From: Turnera subulata
Taxonomy: Eukaryota; Streptophyta; Magnoliopsida; Malpighiales; Passifloraceae
Reading direction: 5' to 3'
Assembly (NCBI GenBank): GCA_028386065.3
Contig: JAKUCV010006791.1
Coordinates: 56,110-120,109 of the forward strand
Length of the DNA stretch: 64,000 nucleotides
Part shown: one piece after another, positions 47,141-58,276 of the stretch
How the letters are laid out: each line of letters starts with the position of its first letter
How positions within the stretch are numbered: position 1 is the stretch's first letter
Program-made: the position numbers and the translations under genes
Notes under the pieces: generated by a model
Databases searched by the model: none
Seen by the model: the letters and a program-made list of their open reading frames with translations, nothing else
What the model was told of the DNA's origin: nothing

Positions 47141-48757
47141 TTAGTCTCCTGGGGCTAAGAAGATTCACTTGGTCCCTTGGCACCTTGTTTGCACTCCGAG
47201 GAGGCATGGTAGTCTTGGTCTGCATAGCTTGGAGGGGCAGAACCATGCTTTGTTGGCTAAATTAGGTTGGGTCAGGTATCTTCCCCTGGTTCTCTTTGGG
47301 TGCGGGTACTTCGTGCCTAGTATTTGGCCCATCAGGTGGCTGTACTTGAGTCCATTGTTCATGGTTCTTCCTCAGCTTTGTGATGAGGCATTTCCCGTGT
47401 TTGGCCTCTGGTGTTTCAGGGTTTGCAATGGGCTGTTGGTGATGGGTGCACTGTCCGTTTTTGGGAGGATGCGTGGGTGGAGGATGTCGGCCCGTTAGTG
47501 GCAGTGGCATTGGCTCCTATACCTGAGGAGGATATGGGTCGGCAGGTAGGTGACTTTGTTCTTCCTTCCGGCTCCTGGGATTGGTCCCGTTTCCAGCATC
47601 TTATGCCCCCGTCTGTTGTGTTGAAGATTGTGGGGATACAGTGTCCAAAGGCAGCTGCAGGGGCGGATGTGGTTTGTTGGCACCATACGGAATCAGACCA
47701 GTTCACTACACGTTCTGCCTATTCCGCAGTGATGGACTTGGATGTGTCTTCTGGTGATCCTGTATGGGTAGCTATTTGGAGTTGTTTGGGGCCTCAACGT
47801 GTTCGGACTTTTCTCTGGTTGGCGGTACATGAGTATTTGCTTACTAATCATCGCCGGTATGTGCGCCATTTGGCTTCTTCCTCTACTTGCTCTCTTTGTT
47901 CCCTCTCCGCAGAAACTACTTTGCATGTATTGCGTGACTGCCGCGGGCAAGGACTTTATGGTGAGCTTTGTCGCCGGCTCTTCCTCTGGGGTTTTTTTGG
48001 CCCTGGTTGTATTCGGACTTGGATGGCAACCAATTTGGCTATGGACTTCATGGTGTGGGGTGATGTTCCGTGGCGGTTGTGTTTTGGTATTATTTATTGG
48101 CACCTTTGGTTGTGGCGTAATGAGCAAGTATTTACTCATGTTGGACCGTCCTTCAATCCATTAGCTTTCATCAAGACTTATTGTTATGAAGTCTTGCATT
48201 CCCTTGCTGCCAATCAGGTCATGGCTACTACCTCGGGGATCCCGCCTGTTTCAAGGTGGTGTGCTCCGGGGTTGGGGTGGGTGAAGCTGAATACTGATGG
48301 GGCAGTTAGGCTCCACTCAAGTGTGGCTGCTGCCGGTGGTGTGTTACGAGGTGCGGCGGGTGAGTGGTTGCATGGTTTCTCCTGCAATCTTGGTGTGTGC
48401 TCAGTGCTTAATGCAAAGTTATGGGGTCTGTTTTATGGGCTACGGCTGGCCTATGACTTGGGCTACCGATGAGTGCTGGTGGAGACGGATTCTTTAGAAG
48501 CCATTCAGAATTTGCATATGTCCACACCGCGTGCTCGGCGAAGCACGGCTTTGATGCGGTTGGTACAGGAGCTATTGTAGCTTCCATGGGTGGTTCAGCT
48601 ATCACATGTCTACCGGGATGCCAATCACGTGGCAGATTGGCTTGCGAAACATAGTTTGTCTTTGTCTAGTGGTATTGTTTATTTTACACAGGTGTCGGTT
48701 GGTTGTTTGAGTTCTGTTTTACGGGACTTATCTGGTACTTCTTCTAGGCCTATGTAA
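47141..48757 (+). pseudogene. Outer LINE zinc-binding and RNase H domains
   Basis: The frame 47411-48472 reads FWEDAWVEDVGPL, the zinc-binding segment (VRTFLWLAVHEYLLTNHRRY, STCSLCSLSAETTLHVLRDC) and an RNase H start LGWVKLNTDGAV. The expected catalytic Glu in NAELWGL reads Lys (LNAKLWGLFYGLRLA). After a frameshift at about 48471 the domain ends LVETDSLEAIQNL and VYRDANHVADWLAKH. The element ends SRPM, TAA-type 3' UTR and an A tail. Confidence 0.85.
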
Positions 48758-49170
48758 CGTTTCTTTCTTAATTCCTCTCAATTCAAAAAAAAATGCCACA
48801 ACCATAAATAACTTGTAAGATAAAAATACAAAAAGGCCAACTACGAAATTATTAGTATGCATCATAGAAGTTTCAACTAACCTGGCGACTTGTACAATGG
48901 CCGGAAAATAAGAACCTCCACATACCCCCCGAATCCCTGAGTATACTTTAGCCTGGAAAGTGAAATTCTTCCCTAAAGTAACATGTTTAGCCACAAAAGT
49001 TATGTAGTATATTCGTCCACAAGGTCCATGTCTGAGAAAATACTTTCGCCATAGTCGTACTTACCTTGGAAGACGATGTAACCCTCGGGGCCTTCCTCGT
49101 CGTCATCTATCTTCTGACGTTTTCCAGGAAGAAGAGACTCCAAATCAATAGGAGCGGGAGTGGAAGTCAT

Positions 49171-49690
49171 TGCCGTGGAGAGAGGAATCGTCGCCGTGTG
49201 CGGCTGCGCTATTTTGGGAGGATAAATGATTGCTTCTGTGGAGCCCGTCTCAGGCGAGGACCCAGGAAAGAAACAGGATCAGCTACCTTTTTGGGGAATA
49301 GATTGGAACGTTGCTTACAATACCTATTTATTATCTAAAATCAGAGCTAAATGATGAATTAAGGAGAGACTTTTATTGGAGTCTAAAATAGGTCCCAGAC
49401 TAACAACATACTTAAAAGAGTAATTAAGTTCATGTATAAAGCTTATTTGTGCACTCTTGGGCTGCTCTTTCATTATAAACCGGTCGACCCCCGCGTGTGT
49501 AACACGGGCTGACTTGCGCATTGAAATATAAGATATATTGAACTACGAATGCTATGAAAACTTCCATGATTCGATCAGTAAAACATGCCTGGAATTGGAT
49601 GGTTCCTAATTTAATTATTTAGCCCAAAAAAATTTCTCTAGCATCCCTTAATTTTGGCTCATGTTTTGAACATTCTAGTTTATGCTCCTT
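49171..49690. other. Spacer
   Basis: No gene recognised. It includes the 5' flank of c5 (GGAGAGAGGAATCGTCGCCG, like the flanks of c6 and c8). Confidence 0.5.
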
Positions 49691-49694
49691 AAAT

Positions 49695-49910
49695 GAACAT
49701 GTTGGCTCAATATTTCGGCCCGATTTTTCGGTGGTGAGAAGGATCTGCATGTTCTGAAACTCCCAGGCATGGTGGGGAATACATGAAAAATATGCAAGCG
49801 AAGCATTTTTTTTTTTTGAAAGGCACCATTTACTTTATGCATGGAAAAAATTCAAGAGCAAGTTAATGAGCTCCTTATCAACTTAATTTCCTCAACAAAC
49901 ACTGATTAGC
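49695..49910 (+). pseudogene. EH last-exon relic paired with c6
   Basis: CTGAAACTCCCAGGCATGGTG, ATACATGAAAAATATGCAAG and TTTATGCATGG.AAAAATTC...GAGCAAGTTAATGAGCTCCT align in order with EH-B exon 5, with a middle deletion and small indels. It faces the 3' end of c6. Confidence 0.7.
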
Positions 49911-50020
49911 TAAAAGGATTGCCTAATTGTTAATAAAGAGAAGAAGCTATAAACTATAAACCATGGAGACCAAGAAGCATAATTCCAGTGTTCCTTCTCA
50001 ATATTCAACACCTAAGTGCT

Positions 50021-51186
50021 TCACCGACCCTTCCTGGTCCATTTCACACCTGCAAAAAAGAGAAGAAGCTGTAAACTATAAAGTACAAACCATGTAGACC
50101 ATAGGTACCAATGATGTCTTCCCTGTTCTGATAATCCTACTCTCCTTTCCTATAACATTAAAGCCAAACTTCTCGAGAAGCTAATCTACATGTGGAATGT
50201 GGCCAACATCCCGAGCATTACCGAAGAATATTCAAAAAATACAAAAAGGCCAACTAAGAAATTATCAGAATGCATCTTAGAAGTTTCAACTAACCTGGCG
50301 ACTTGTACAATGGCCTGAAAATAAGAACCTTCAGGCGCCCCCGAATCCCATAGAGAATCTTAGCCTGGAAAGTGAAATTCTTCTGTGAATAAACTTCTTT
50401 AGCCACAAAAGTGATATAGTATTTTCTACCAGCACAAGACGAGAAGTTGGCTTTCTTAAGCTTCATGAATTCCAGTTTCGGCTTGACCTGCACCACCAAA
50501 AAAAATTCAATTGTGTAAGGAAGAAAAAAAGTAACAAACAATAAAAATAAGTTTTGTTTAAAAACCAATTTCCAATATATAATACCGGGTCTGCATTGTT
50601 TTCTGCAATAGCGTAGTGCAAGCACTTCATAATCTTCTTGCAATCTGACTGATGAGGTTGCAGGTCCAGGGGTCTGATTACGCCAAAAAAGGCATCGGGA
50701 GAATCGTCGATTTCGAAACCCTAAACACAAAAAAATACACACTTATTTCATATATATAATAATAATTTCTAACTAAAGCCAAAATATGCAATAAATATTA
50801 TATGGAGGAGAAACCTTGCACAGACAAAATGCATATGGCAATTTGTAAGAAATATAAAATAAACAAAAAGAAAAGACGAGGAAGGAATTATTGTAAGAAA
50901 AATTTAATTAAATTAATTACCTCAGACTCTGGCAATTTGCTTCATATAGGCGGAGACCTTTTCACGGGGCTTGTCTCCGCTATCATAATAGTAAACATAT
51001 AAAGTGTAGAGCCCATCCTCCTCGTCCACGCCGTGGCCGATGTGTGAGAAAATACTTTCGCCGTAGTCGTACTTACCTTCGAAGACGCTGTAACCCTCGG
51101 GGCCTTCCTCTTCCTCCTCATCTATCTTATGACGTTTTCCAGGAGGAGGAGACTCCAAATTCCATGGAAGCGGAAGCGGAAGTCAT
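50021..51186 (-). pseudogene. c6: near-complete cystatin-like copy with two indels in exon 1
   Basis: Exons 51186-50921, 50720-50586, 50487-50295 and 50049-50021, all with good splice sites. Exon 1 has one extra base just after MTSASASMEF (ancestral ATGGATTTGGAG) and another near the end (GCCAGAGTC for GCCGAGTC), so the long frame PPPGKRHKIDEEEEEGPEGY..DEEDGLYTLYVYYYDSGDK has no start and ends in a stop. Exons 2 (DDSPDAFFGVIRPLDLQPH) and 3 (VKPKLEFMKLKKANFSSCAG, YYITFVAKEVYSQKNFTFQA) are open; exon 4 is VKWTRKGR. Two single-base errors only, so recent death or sequencing error. Confidence 0.78.
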
Positions 51187-51367
51187 CGCCAGGGGGAGAG
51201 AGGATTCTTCGTCGTGTGCGGCTGCGCTTTTTCTCTTCTTTTTTATATTTAGTTTTTGTTTTAGTGAACTTTTTGGCTTGATTCTATTATGGAATGGAAA
51301 GCCACAGCACAACGAAAGGTCACAGCTGAACGCAGGATATTTTATTTTCTCGTTGGCTTGATTCTTT

Positions 51368-51437
51368 GAAGGATATTTTATTTTATGGATGAAAAAATTC
51401 CCGTGCAGGTTGATGAGTTCCTCAACAAACACTGATT
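51368..51437 (+). pseudogene. EH last-exon relic
   Basis: TTTTATGGATGAAAAAATTC..GTGCAGGTTGATGAG..TTCCTCAACAAACACTGATTAG. Nearly the same segment recurs at 52985-53061, so the sequence around it (about 51360-51690) is a partial tandem copy of 52985-53320. Confidence 0.6.
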
Positions 51438-51691
51438 AGCAGCAACTCGAATCCCCAAACCATGCATTTTTTTTTATATACCAGAGAAACAACTTTACTT
51501 ATTTTCATTAGAACAATGCCCTAGTTAAGCTTTTTTTTCTTGCTTGACTTGTACAGCAAGCAACCCTACCTAGAGTTCAGCATAGATTATAAGAACCCTA
51601 CCTACAAACTTGAGAGATTTTAGTGATCTATGCTATGGAAGAATCCAACAAGTCTATCCGATCTTCCCTCCACGATTTTGACGACTCCTTA

Positions 51692-53350
51692 CTGCGCACC
51701 GACCCCGACACTGCCATCCTCTTGTACTGCTTCGTCACCGGCCGAAAACAACACATCCCTGCAGTTCGCCCCCTCCGCCGGACACAAAAACCTCCTCCTC
51801 CATTGGACTGATAACCGCCGCCGCCACCGTTGGACTGGTCCCAGCCGTCATCATCAAAACCTCCTCCTCCATCGGACTGGTAACAGCCGGCGTCGTCTCC
51901 ATCAGTTTGGTTCCCTCCGCCGCCGTCGGAACGGTGGCCTTCTCGTCCTGGCATTTTTTAATATTCTTTTGTAATGCCCAGAATGTTGGCCAGAATGTTG
52001 GGAAATCAGAAAGATTATTACCTTTTTTTTTTTCTTATTGGACTGTACTAATCTCTTATCATCCTCTTTTCTACTTATGTGAAATGGACCAGGAAGGGTC
52101 GGTGAAGCACTTAGGAGCGGACTACTGGGAAAGAATACTGGAACTACGTTAATTTACTGCCCTGAAAGGCAAATTTCGAAAAGGGTAGTCATCCGAGAAT
52201 TTCAAGAAGGATGGAACATGGGGTCGATTTGTAGGTTCTTCTTACAGTTTTTTTTTGTTTTTGGGTCAAGGAGGAGGTGCGAAATTTATATTAGATCAGG
52301 AATACCGGAATTACGCTAATCTACTGCCCTGAAAGGCAAATCTCGAAGAGGGTAGTGATCCGAGAATTTGAAGGAGGGGGATGGAAAGAAGGGGTAGACT
52401 TGTAGGATTCTGCCATTGCAGCGACGATACTAAAATCTCTCTCTCTCAAGTTAATTTTTAGGTTGGGTTCTTGATATAGTACTCTAGTCTATGACTCTAT
52501 GCTAATTAACTTACTAGGGATGTATTGGTGACTAGCTGTACAAGCCAAAGCAAGGAAAAAAAGTTTTTAGCATAAAAAAAGTAAAGGCTTAACTAGGGCA
52601 TCGTTCTAATATATATAATGAAATTTTCAGAGTAAAGTCTTTTACTGGTGCACAAAAAAAATGCGTGGTTTGGGCGAGGTAGCTCATTAAGCTGCTTGGA
52701 ATTTTTTCAAGCATAAGATAAATGGTTTCCTCTCCAAGGTCGAAAATATCCAAGTCAGCCAATATGCAGGTCCTCACCAATGATCTGTGACCTTTAGCCA
52801 ACAGCCAAATTTTTCGTCACAGAAAGAAGACTTACTTAATTTTATGGGTTTTCATTTGGTTCTTCCTGGGCTTAGTTTGAGATGGATCAGGCCCTTCTTA
52901 TTATTAAAATATTGGCTGAACATAAAAGCTAATTGGGACTAACTGAGGGAATGAGTTCCCATGTTTGTTCCAAACATTATGACTCTTTGAAGGATACTTT
53001 ATTTTATGGATGAAAAAATTCCCGTGCAGGTTGATGATGAGTTCCTCAACAAACACTGATTAGCAGCAACTCGAACCCCCAAACCATGTGCATCTTTTTT
53101 ATATGCCAGAGAAAGAACTTTACTTATTTTTATTAGAACAATGCCCTAGTTATAAGCCCTTTTTCTTGCTTGACTTGTGTAGCAAGCAACCCTACTTAGA
53201 GTTCCAGCATAGAATATAAGAACCCTACCTACAAACTTGAGAGATTTTAGTGATCTATGCTATGGCAGAATCAAACAAGTCTATCCGATTTCAGTGATCT
53301 TCGAACCCTCCACGATTGTGGAAAGTGTATCATAGGAAACAAATACACTA
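51692..53350 (-). repeat. Right arm of the large inverted duplication
   Basis: Reverse complement of 37555-39192. It includes the first ~260 bp of the outer LINE (51954-51692), an orphan exon 4 (about 52079-52105, plus strand, counterpart of c5 exon 4), EH relics at 52790-52685 (-) and 52985-53061 (+), and the empty Copia target site near 53355. It then runs into c7, the counterpart of c4. Confidence 0.8.
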
Positions 53351-53390
53351 TTAAGATCTACCCATCTTCGAACATATGAATTTAAAAGTC
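53340..53390 (-). other. Empty target site of the Copia element
   Basis: The minus strand reads AATTCATATGTTCGAAGATG then GGTAGATCTTAATAGTGTAT with a single GGTAG. In the left arm the same flanks (33046-33069 and 37545-37566) are separated by the 4475-bp element and GGTAG is present twice. Confidence 0.92.
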
Positions 53391-53461
53391 ATTCCCCATG
53401 TCCACTTCTAAGTCAAGAGTCGTTCTCCAACCTGAAGAAGTTGCAAGTCCAGCATTCCTAC

Positions 53462-55142
53462 TCAATACTCCACTCGCCGATCCTTTCGGGTCCATTTCAC
53501 ACCTGAAAATAGGAAAGATCGAAGATATAAACTATAAACCCTGGACCAAGAAATCACATAAACAGCAAAGAGACAGTAAGAGAGAGCAATATAGTCCACT
53601 AAGGAATATTTCCCAAGTCCCACCCCCTCTTTTGCATGCCCCAATGACATCAACCGAGACAGTTTCAAATACAAACAATATAAATCTACCCACCCTATGT
53701 CTTCAAACTCTCCTTTTTTGCATGCCACCAGTCCATCTGTGCACCACAATTCCTAAAAAGACCATAATTACTCCAAACCTTCGTTCACATGATTCCTCCC
53801 TCACATTATTACGACAAAAAAATCGAAGCCATCTTATCTCCCCCACCCTAAAATAACCTCAATGGGTAAGAGAAAATCTCGCAAATACAAAAGGATAAAG
53901 AACTTAATTACTCCAAACCCTTGTTCACATGATTCCTCCCTGTACAACAAGATCGAAGCCATCTTATCTCCCCGACCCTACGGCTTCCCTGTCATTTTCG
54001 ATTATCGTACACTCCACTCCTTCACGGTTTAATCCTACTAAAGTTTGAATAAAAAATGCCTATAACCATAAAGGAAAGAACAACTATAAAGTTGTTATTA
54101 TGCATACCTGGAGACTTATACAATGGCCTGAAAGTAAGGACATGAATTTTCCCGTTTGCTCGCCGACCGAGCACCTTAGCCTGGAAGGTGAAATTCTTAC
54201 CGGAATCAACATGTTTAGCCACAAAAGTTATATAGTAGACTACCCCAGCGCAACCCGAACCATTGGTTTTCTTAAGACTCGCGAATTTCAGTTTCGGCTT
54301 GTCCTGCGCACCACCAAGAAAAATAAAAAATGTCAATGCGAGTAAGAGGAAGAACCAAACAAGAACAAAATGAAAAGAAAAAAAAGGAAGAAATACATAT
54401 ATACCGAGTCTGCATTGTTTTTGGCAATAGCTACATCCAAGCACTTCATAATGTACTCGTACTCATCTTTGATAATGTCCTCGTACTCTTTCTTATAAGG
54501 TTCCAGGTCGTCGACACCCTAAAAAACATAAAAACACATTATTTAGTATATATAAAAATAATGTCGAATTTCTAAAAGATAAGAATAAAAAGCATAATAA
54601 TTTTTTAAAAAAACAAAATTCACTACTAATTTCCAAGCCTTTTCTTAAGGCCTAATGCGTAAGGAATCCGTAAGAAAAAGGTAAGAAAACAGAATTTCTT
54701 ACGGATTCCTTACGGATTACTTACCGATGAGCACCGTAAGCAAAATTTGGAAAGAAAATAGCAGGACTTTAGGTGCACAATGATTATTTTTCGAGATAAC
54801 CAGGATGCAAACGTTTCATTCGCAAACATATGAGGTACAGGATTATATAGTCTGCACGCTATCTGAATCCAATCTAATTTATTCTATTAGAACTCAATTT
54901 AATTTTGTAACGAGGACATACTTTCGAGAATGGTTGAAACCTGGAATGCATAAACACAACAACACCAAGAATTGTGGCCGTTATCATAATATATGACAAA
55001 TATAAAATGTAGAGCCCATGCTCGTCCTCCGTGTGCCGCCGTAGTCGTACTCACCATCGAAGATGATGTAACCCTCGGGGCCTACATCCTCCACCTCCAC
55101 CTTCGCTTTCTTGCAAATACATGGAAGCAGGATCGGAACTCA
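53462..55142 (-). pseudogene. c7: cystatin-like copy with decayed exon 1
   Basis: Exon 4 53502-53462 (VKWTRKDRRVEY, like c4), exon 3 54303-54108 (DKPKLKFASLKKTNGSGCAG, YYITFVAKHVDSGKNFTFQA), exon 2 54518-54405 with an in-frame 21-base shortening (GVDDLEPYKKEYEDIIKDEY). Exon 1 is only a broken remnant at about 55142-54975 (GPRGLHHLRW in place of GPEGYIIFDG after a frameshift; a stretch between GGYDYG and GLY is lost). A 19-bp inverted repeat lies in the intervening intron at 54659-54713. It corresponds to c4 across the inverted duplication. Confidence 0.78.
54659..54713. repeat. Perfect 19-bp stem inverted repeat
   Basis: GTAAGGAATCCGTAAGAAA (54659-54677) and its exact reverse complement (54695-54713) with a 17-base loop. 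Further partial copies (ACGGATTACTTACCG) follow. Probably the remains of a small foldback element. Confidence 0.7.
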
Positions 55143-55231
55143 CCATCGCCAAGATAAATCAAATATCTTGCTGGCCGGGATTTATCACATGAGGAAGCAT
55201 AAGTCCAATATTCCATGTCAATACTCCGCAC

Positions 55232-56444
55232 CTAAGTGCTTCGCGCATCATCCCTGGTCCATTTCACACCTGCAATAAAGAGAAGAAGCTATAAACTATA
55301 AACCATGGAGACCAAGAAATCACATAAATAGCAAAGAGACCATAAGAGAACAATACAACAAGAAGAAAGAGAAAAGGGAATAATCCTCTTGACAATATTT
55401 AAAAATTGTCACAACCATAAATAACTTGTAAGATAAAAATACAAAAAGGCAAACTATGACATTATCGTTATGCACAGAGAAAACTTAGAAGTGTTTCAAC
55501 TGACCTGGCGACTTGTACAATGGCCTGAAAGTAAGAACCTTCATATACCCCCGAATCCCAGAGTGGACCTTAGCCTGGAAAGTGTAATTCTTCTGTGAAT
55601 CAACATCTTTAGCCACAAAAGTTATATAGTATATTCTACCATCACAAGGCGAGAAGTTGGCTTTCTTAACTGTCACTAATCCCAGTTTCGGCTTGACCTG
55701 CACCACCAAAAAAAATTACAAAAAAAAAAAATCAATGTCAGTAAGAGGAAGAAACAAAGAATAACAGTAAGATTTTTTGTTTCAAAAAAGAAAGGCAATT
55801 AAAATATAATACCGGGTCTGCATTGTTTTGGGCAATAGCGTAGTCCAAGCACTTCATAATCTTCTGGCAATCTAACTCATGAAGTTGCAGGTCCAGGGGT
55901 ATGATTGTGCCAATAAAGGCATCGGGAGAATCGTCGATATCGAAACCCTAAATACATAAACACACATCATTTCATATATGTAATAATAATTTCTTCAACC
56001 AACTAACAAAAATCAGTAATACATATTAAAAAGCATATCAACTATGGGAATTTTTAAGAGATAATAAAATTTTAGAAAAAAAACATAATTAAAGAAAAAA
56101 CATGGGAGGGATTGGTAAGGAAAATTTGATTAAATAATTGAATTAATTACCTCAGACTCGGCAATTTGCTTCATATAAGTAGAGACCTTTTCACGGGGCT
56201 TGGAGCCGTTATCGTAAAACATGACATATAAAGTGTAGAGCCCATCCTCCTCCTCGTCCACGCCGTCGCCGATGCCGGAGAAGATACTGTCGCCGTAGTC
56301 GTACTTACCTTCGAAGACGCCGTAACCCTCGGGGCCTTCCTCCTCCACCTCCTCCTCCACCTTCGCTTTCTTTCTTGGTGGAATTTCAGGAGGAGAAGGA
56401 GACTGCAAATACATGGAACCAGAAGCGGAACTCACCGCCGCCAT
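55232..56444 (-). CDS. c8: intact cystatin-like (UPF0725/DUF626-type?) protein
   Basis: Exons 56444-56151, 55947-55813, 55697-55505 and 55269-55232 join in frame to 219 residues. All introns are GT..AG. Exon 1: MAAVSSASGSMYLQSPSPPE, basic RKKAK, an acidic run, GPEGYGVFEGKYDYGDSIFS, DGLYTLYVMFYDNGSKPREK; exon 2: GFDIDDSPDAFIGTIIPLDL; exon 3: VKPKLGLVTVKKANFSPCDG, IYYITFVAKDVDSQKNYTFQ; exon 4: GVKWTRDDARST. The RKKAK stretch could be a nuclear signal. The paired strands YYITFVA and YTFQAKV followed by VLTFRPLYKS suggest a cystatin/monellin-type fold, with UPF0725 as the closest plant family I can name; the biochemical role is unknown. A (GA)n tract at 56475-56499 lies 31 bp upstream, in the likely 5' UTR. 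Confidence 0.85.
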
Positions 56445-56474
56445 GATAAATCAAATATCTTGCTCGCCGGGATG

Positions 56475-56499
56475 GAGAGAGAGAGAGAGAGAGAGAGAG
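56475..56499. repeat. (GA)n microsatellite in the c8 5' flank
   Basis: About twelve GA units directly upstream of the c8 start, in the likely 5' leader. GA tracts are common in plant core promoters. Confidence 0.85.
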
Positions 56500-56579
56500 G
56501 ATTCGTCGTGTGTGCGCCGCTGCGTTTTTCCACCAGGCGAAAGCGGATTTCTTTAATTAGGGTTTCCTTTCTCTTACCT

Positions 56580-57190
56580 TTTTTATGGGTTTGGTTTTCA
56601 TTTCGTTAGTTTTGGGCTTTATATAAAAAGACCTGATCTGGTCCAGTCTCAATAAAAATATAGTTTCTTCTGGCCCGTCTTATTATAATATTCAGGCGGC
56701 TCACTTATCCAAAAATGGTTGGCTGGAACATAAAAAAATAAATTGAGACTATTTTTAAATTATTTTTCAAATGACCACATATTGTTTTTTTTTTAATTTG
56801 TTGCATGCTCCTTCTTCAAAAAGAAACGTTATATGAAAGTCATTTTGCAACATTTGATGTTATTGATTTATTTTTAAACTGTAGGAAAAAAATGATGATT
56901 TGTTCATAAAAAAATGATGATTTGCAAGTTTATTTTTAAACCCAATGGTATGAGTCTTTCCTCTTCTTAGAAGTAGAATTGTTGATGCTACCTTGTCGTT
57001 CTATCTATCACAAAAGTGGTGACAATGACATCATGGTGATCTGATACGATTTATTATTGTAATTAATAAATAGGGTTAGGGTTACTAAGTTTATACTTAT
57101 TTTTTTTGTGTACAATGCATGATGTATATAAATACTTGTGGCATCAATACAATAAATGTACATTTATCAAAGTATTAAATGGTAATGGAG
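56580..57190 (-). repeat. c8 upstream block, second copy at about 59650-60240
   Basis: TATAGTTTCTTCTGGCCC, AATGACCACATATT and AATAAATAGGGTTAGGGTTACTAAG blocks recur in the same order and strand at about 59650-60240. The second copy is not followed by a gene exon, so it is a promoter-side duplicate that lost its gene. Confidence 0.75.
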
Positions 57191-57214
57191 CTAAAACTTA
57201 ACCTTAGCTAAAAA

Positions 57215-57510
57215 ATATGACGACCAACTTTTCTTCTCTAGCCAGTGAGAACTCTTCTCTTGTTCATTTTGAGCACATCATCCTCTTTTTCTCATGCTCC
57301 GTCTAATATGAAACACCAAATTCCGATCAAACTCACGTTGGTGCCTAGCACTAGCAAAATAAATAAATAAATACGACAACCAACTTTTCTTCTCCAGCCG
57401 GGGAGAACTAATCTTCCGTTCATTTCGAGCACATCATCCCATTTTTTTGCATCCTCCCTATAATCTAACACATCAAATTTCGATCAAGCTCACGTTCACC
57501 AACGTAACTA
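57215..57510. repeat. Diverged tandem duplication, period about 155 bp
   Basis: ACGACCAACTTTTCTTCTC...GAGCACATCATCC...GATCAAACTCACGTT (from about 57217) is repeated from about 57373 with roughly 80-85% similarity by eye. No coding sense is seen. Confidence 0.65.
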
Positions 57511-58150
57511 CCTGTTATGGCGTGCACAATTTCTTCCCCTTGTGCGTGGGTGTGATTTTGAGCATTTTCTTGTTAATTTTCAGTCTGCACACTGAATTAT
57601 TTGGGCCTGGTTAGACCTTGATTTTTCGAACCTTCACCTTTTTTGGTTCGATAACCAGTCTGATTTTCAAAACCTTAGTTGTATAGGCTATATCGGCACT
57701 CCCAATCTGAGGGAGGACGGTTTTGGACACAGAAGCAATGATCCACCCGAGAACAGTGTAACCTTGTCGCACCAAAAAAGGTGAAGGTACTAATATTTTT
57801 ATTATATATAAATGATTAATAATGAAAAAGAATAAGCTATGTGTATATTATGGCATCTTAAAGTCTAAATTCTTTTTTCTAATATAAAAATTTAGATAGA
57901 TAAGTTATAAATTAATTTAATAAACATTAAGTACATGTTATTAGAAATTTTGGGGAAAAAAAGTGAAAAATTGAAACGAGTTGACCTAGAAAAATCGGAT
58001 CTGGTTCGAATAGTTCAATCAAAATCGAAAAAACCGTCCGGTCCAACTTGATCCACAAAAGGTCTTGTTTTTAAGGTTCTTGAAAACCTAATCAACCACC
58101 AGCTCGTGATTAACCCGTTCGAACCGTTTGCTCCAGTCCGATTTTCACAT

Positions 58151-58276
58151 TGTTGCATACATAGGAAAAGCTTGCACAACCTACGTCAAGGCCTCCAAGT
58201 CGAAGATTCACAATGTTGCATACATAGGAAAAGCTTGCACAACCTACGTCAAGGCCTCCAAGTCGAAGATTCGTAA
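58151..58276. repeat. Perfect 63-bp tandem repeat, two units
   Basis: Units 58151-58213 and 58214-58276 are virtually identical (TGTTGCATACATAGGAAAAG ... AAGTCGAAGATTCACA). 63 is a multiple of three, and the minus strand stays open across it (LRLGGLDVGCASFSYVCN twice), but no family is recognised and no start or splice context supports a gene. Confidence 0.85.

Larger units (their letters stand above)
38926..48798 (+). mobile_element. Outer L1-type LINE, full-length but split and degenerate
   Basis: Runs about 38937-48787 and is flanked by AAAAAATGCCA (38926-38936 and 48788-48798) with a short A tail. Order: ORF1 with DUF4283-like and knuckle region, endonuclease, reverse transcriptase, zinc-binding domain, RNase H. 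The paralogous intron at about 55395-55430 (AAAAATTGTCACAACCATAA) shows the uninterrupted target. A second LINE in reverse interrupts the endonuclease (41441 to about 45325). Many stops and frameshifts make it inactive. Confidence 0.9.
38738..49170 (-). pseudogene. c5: cystatin-like copy split by the outer LINE
   Basis: On the minus strand ATG at 49170-49168 opens an exon 1 (MTSTPAPIDLESLLPGKRQK, DDDEEGPEGYIVFQGKYDYG) that jumps, at a 3-base shared CGA, into the middle of exon 3 (EYTT then TAA; in another frame YYITFVAKHVTLGKNFTFQA) ending at 48882. Exon 2 and both introns around it are deleted. The last intron holds the ~9.9-kb LINE (38937-48787), and exon 4 is at 38766-38738 (VKWTRKGR, TGA). 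A further frameshift lies in GIRG near 48930. The gene was thus broken by deletion and by insertion. Confidence 0.85.

Noticed and set aside
54022..54444. Single long open frame across c7 intron 2 (also 62473-62033 in c9 and 50742-50290 in c6)
   Set aside because: The apparent read-through is an intron without stops in one frame; exon 2 is read in the wrong frame there. Splice sites and paralogues support separate exons.
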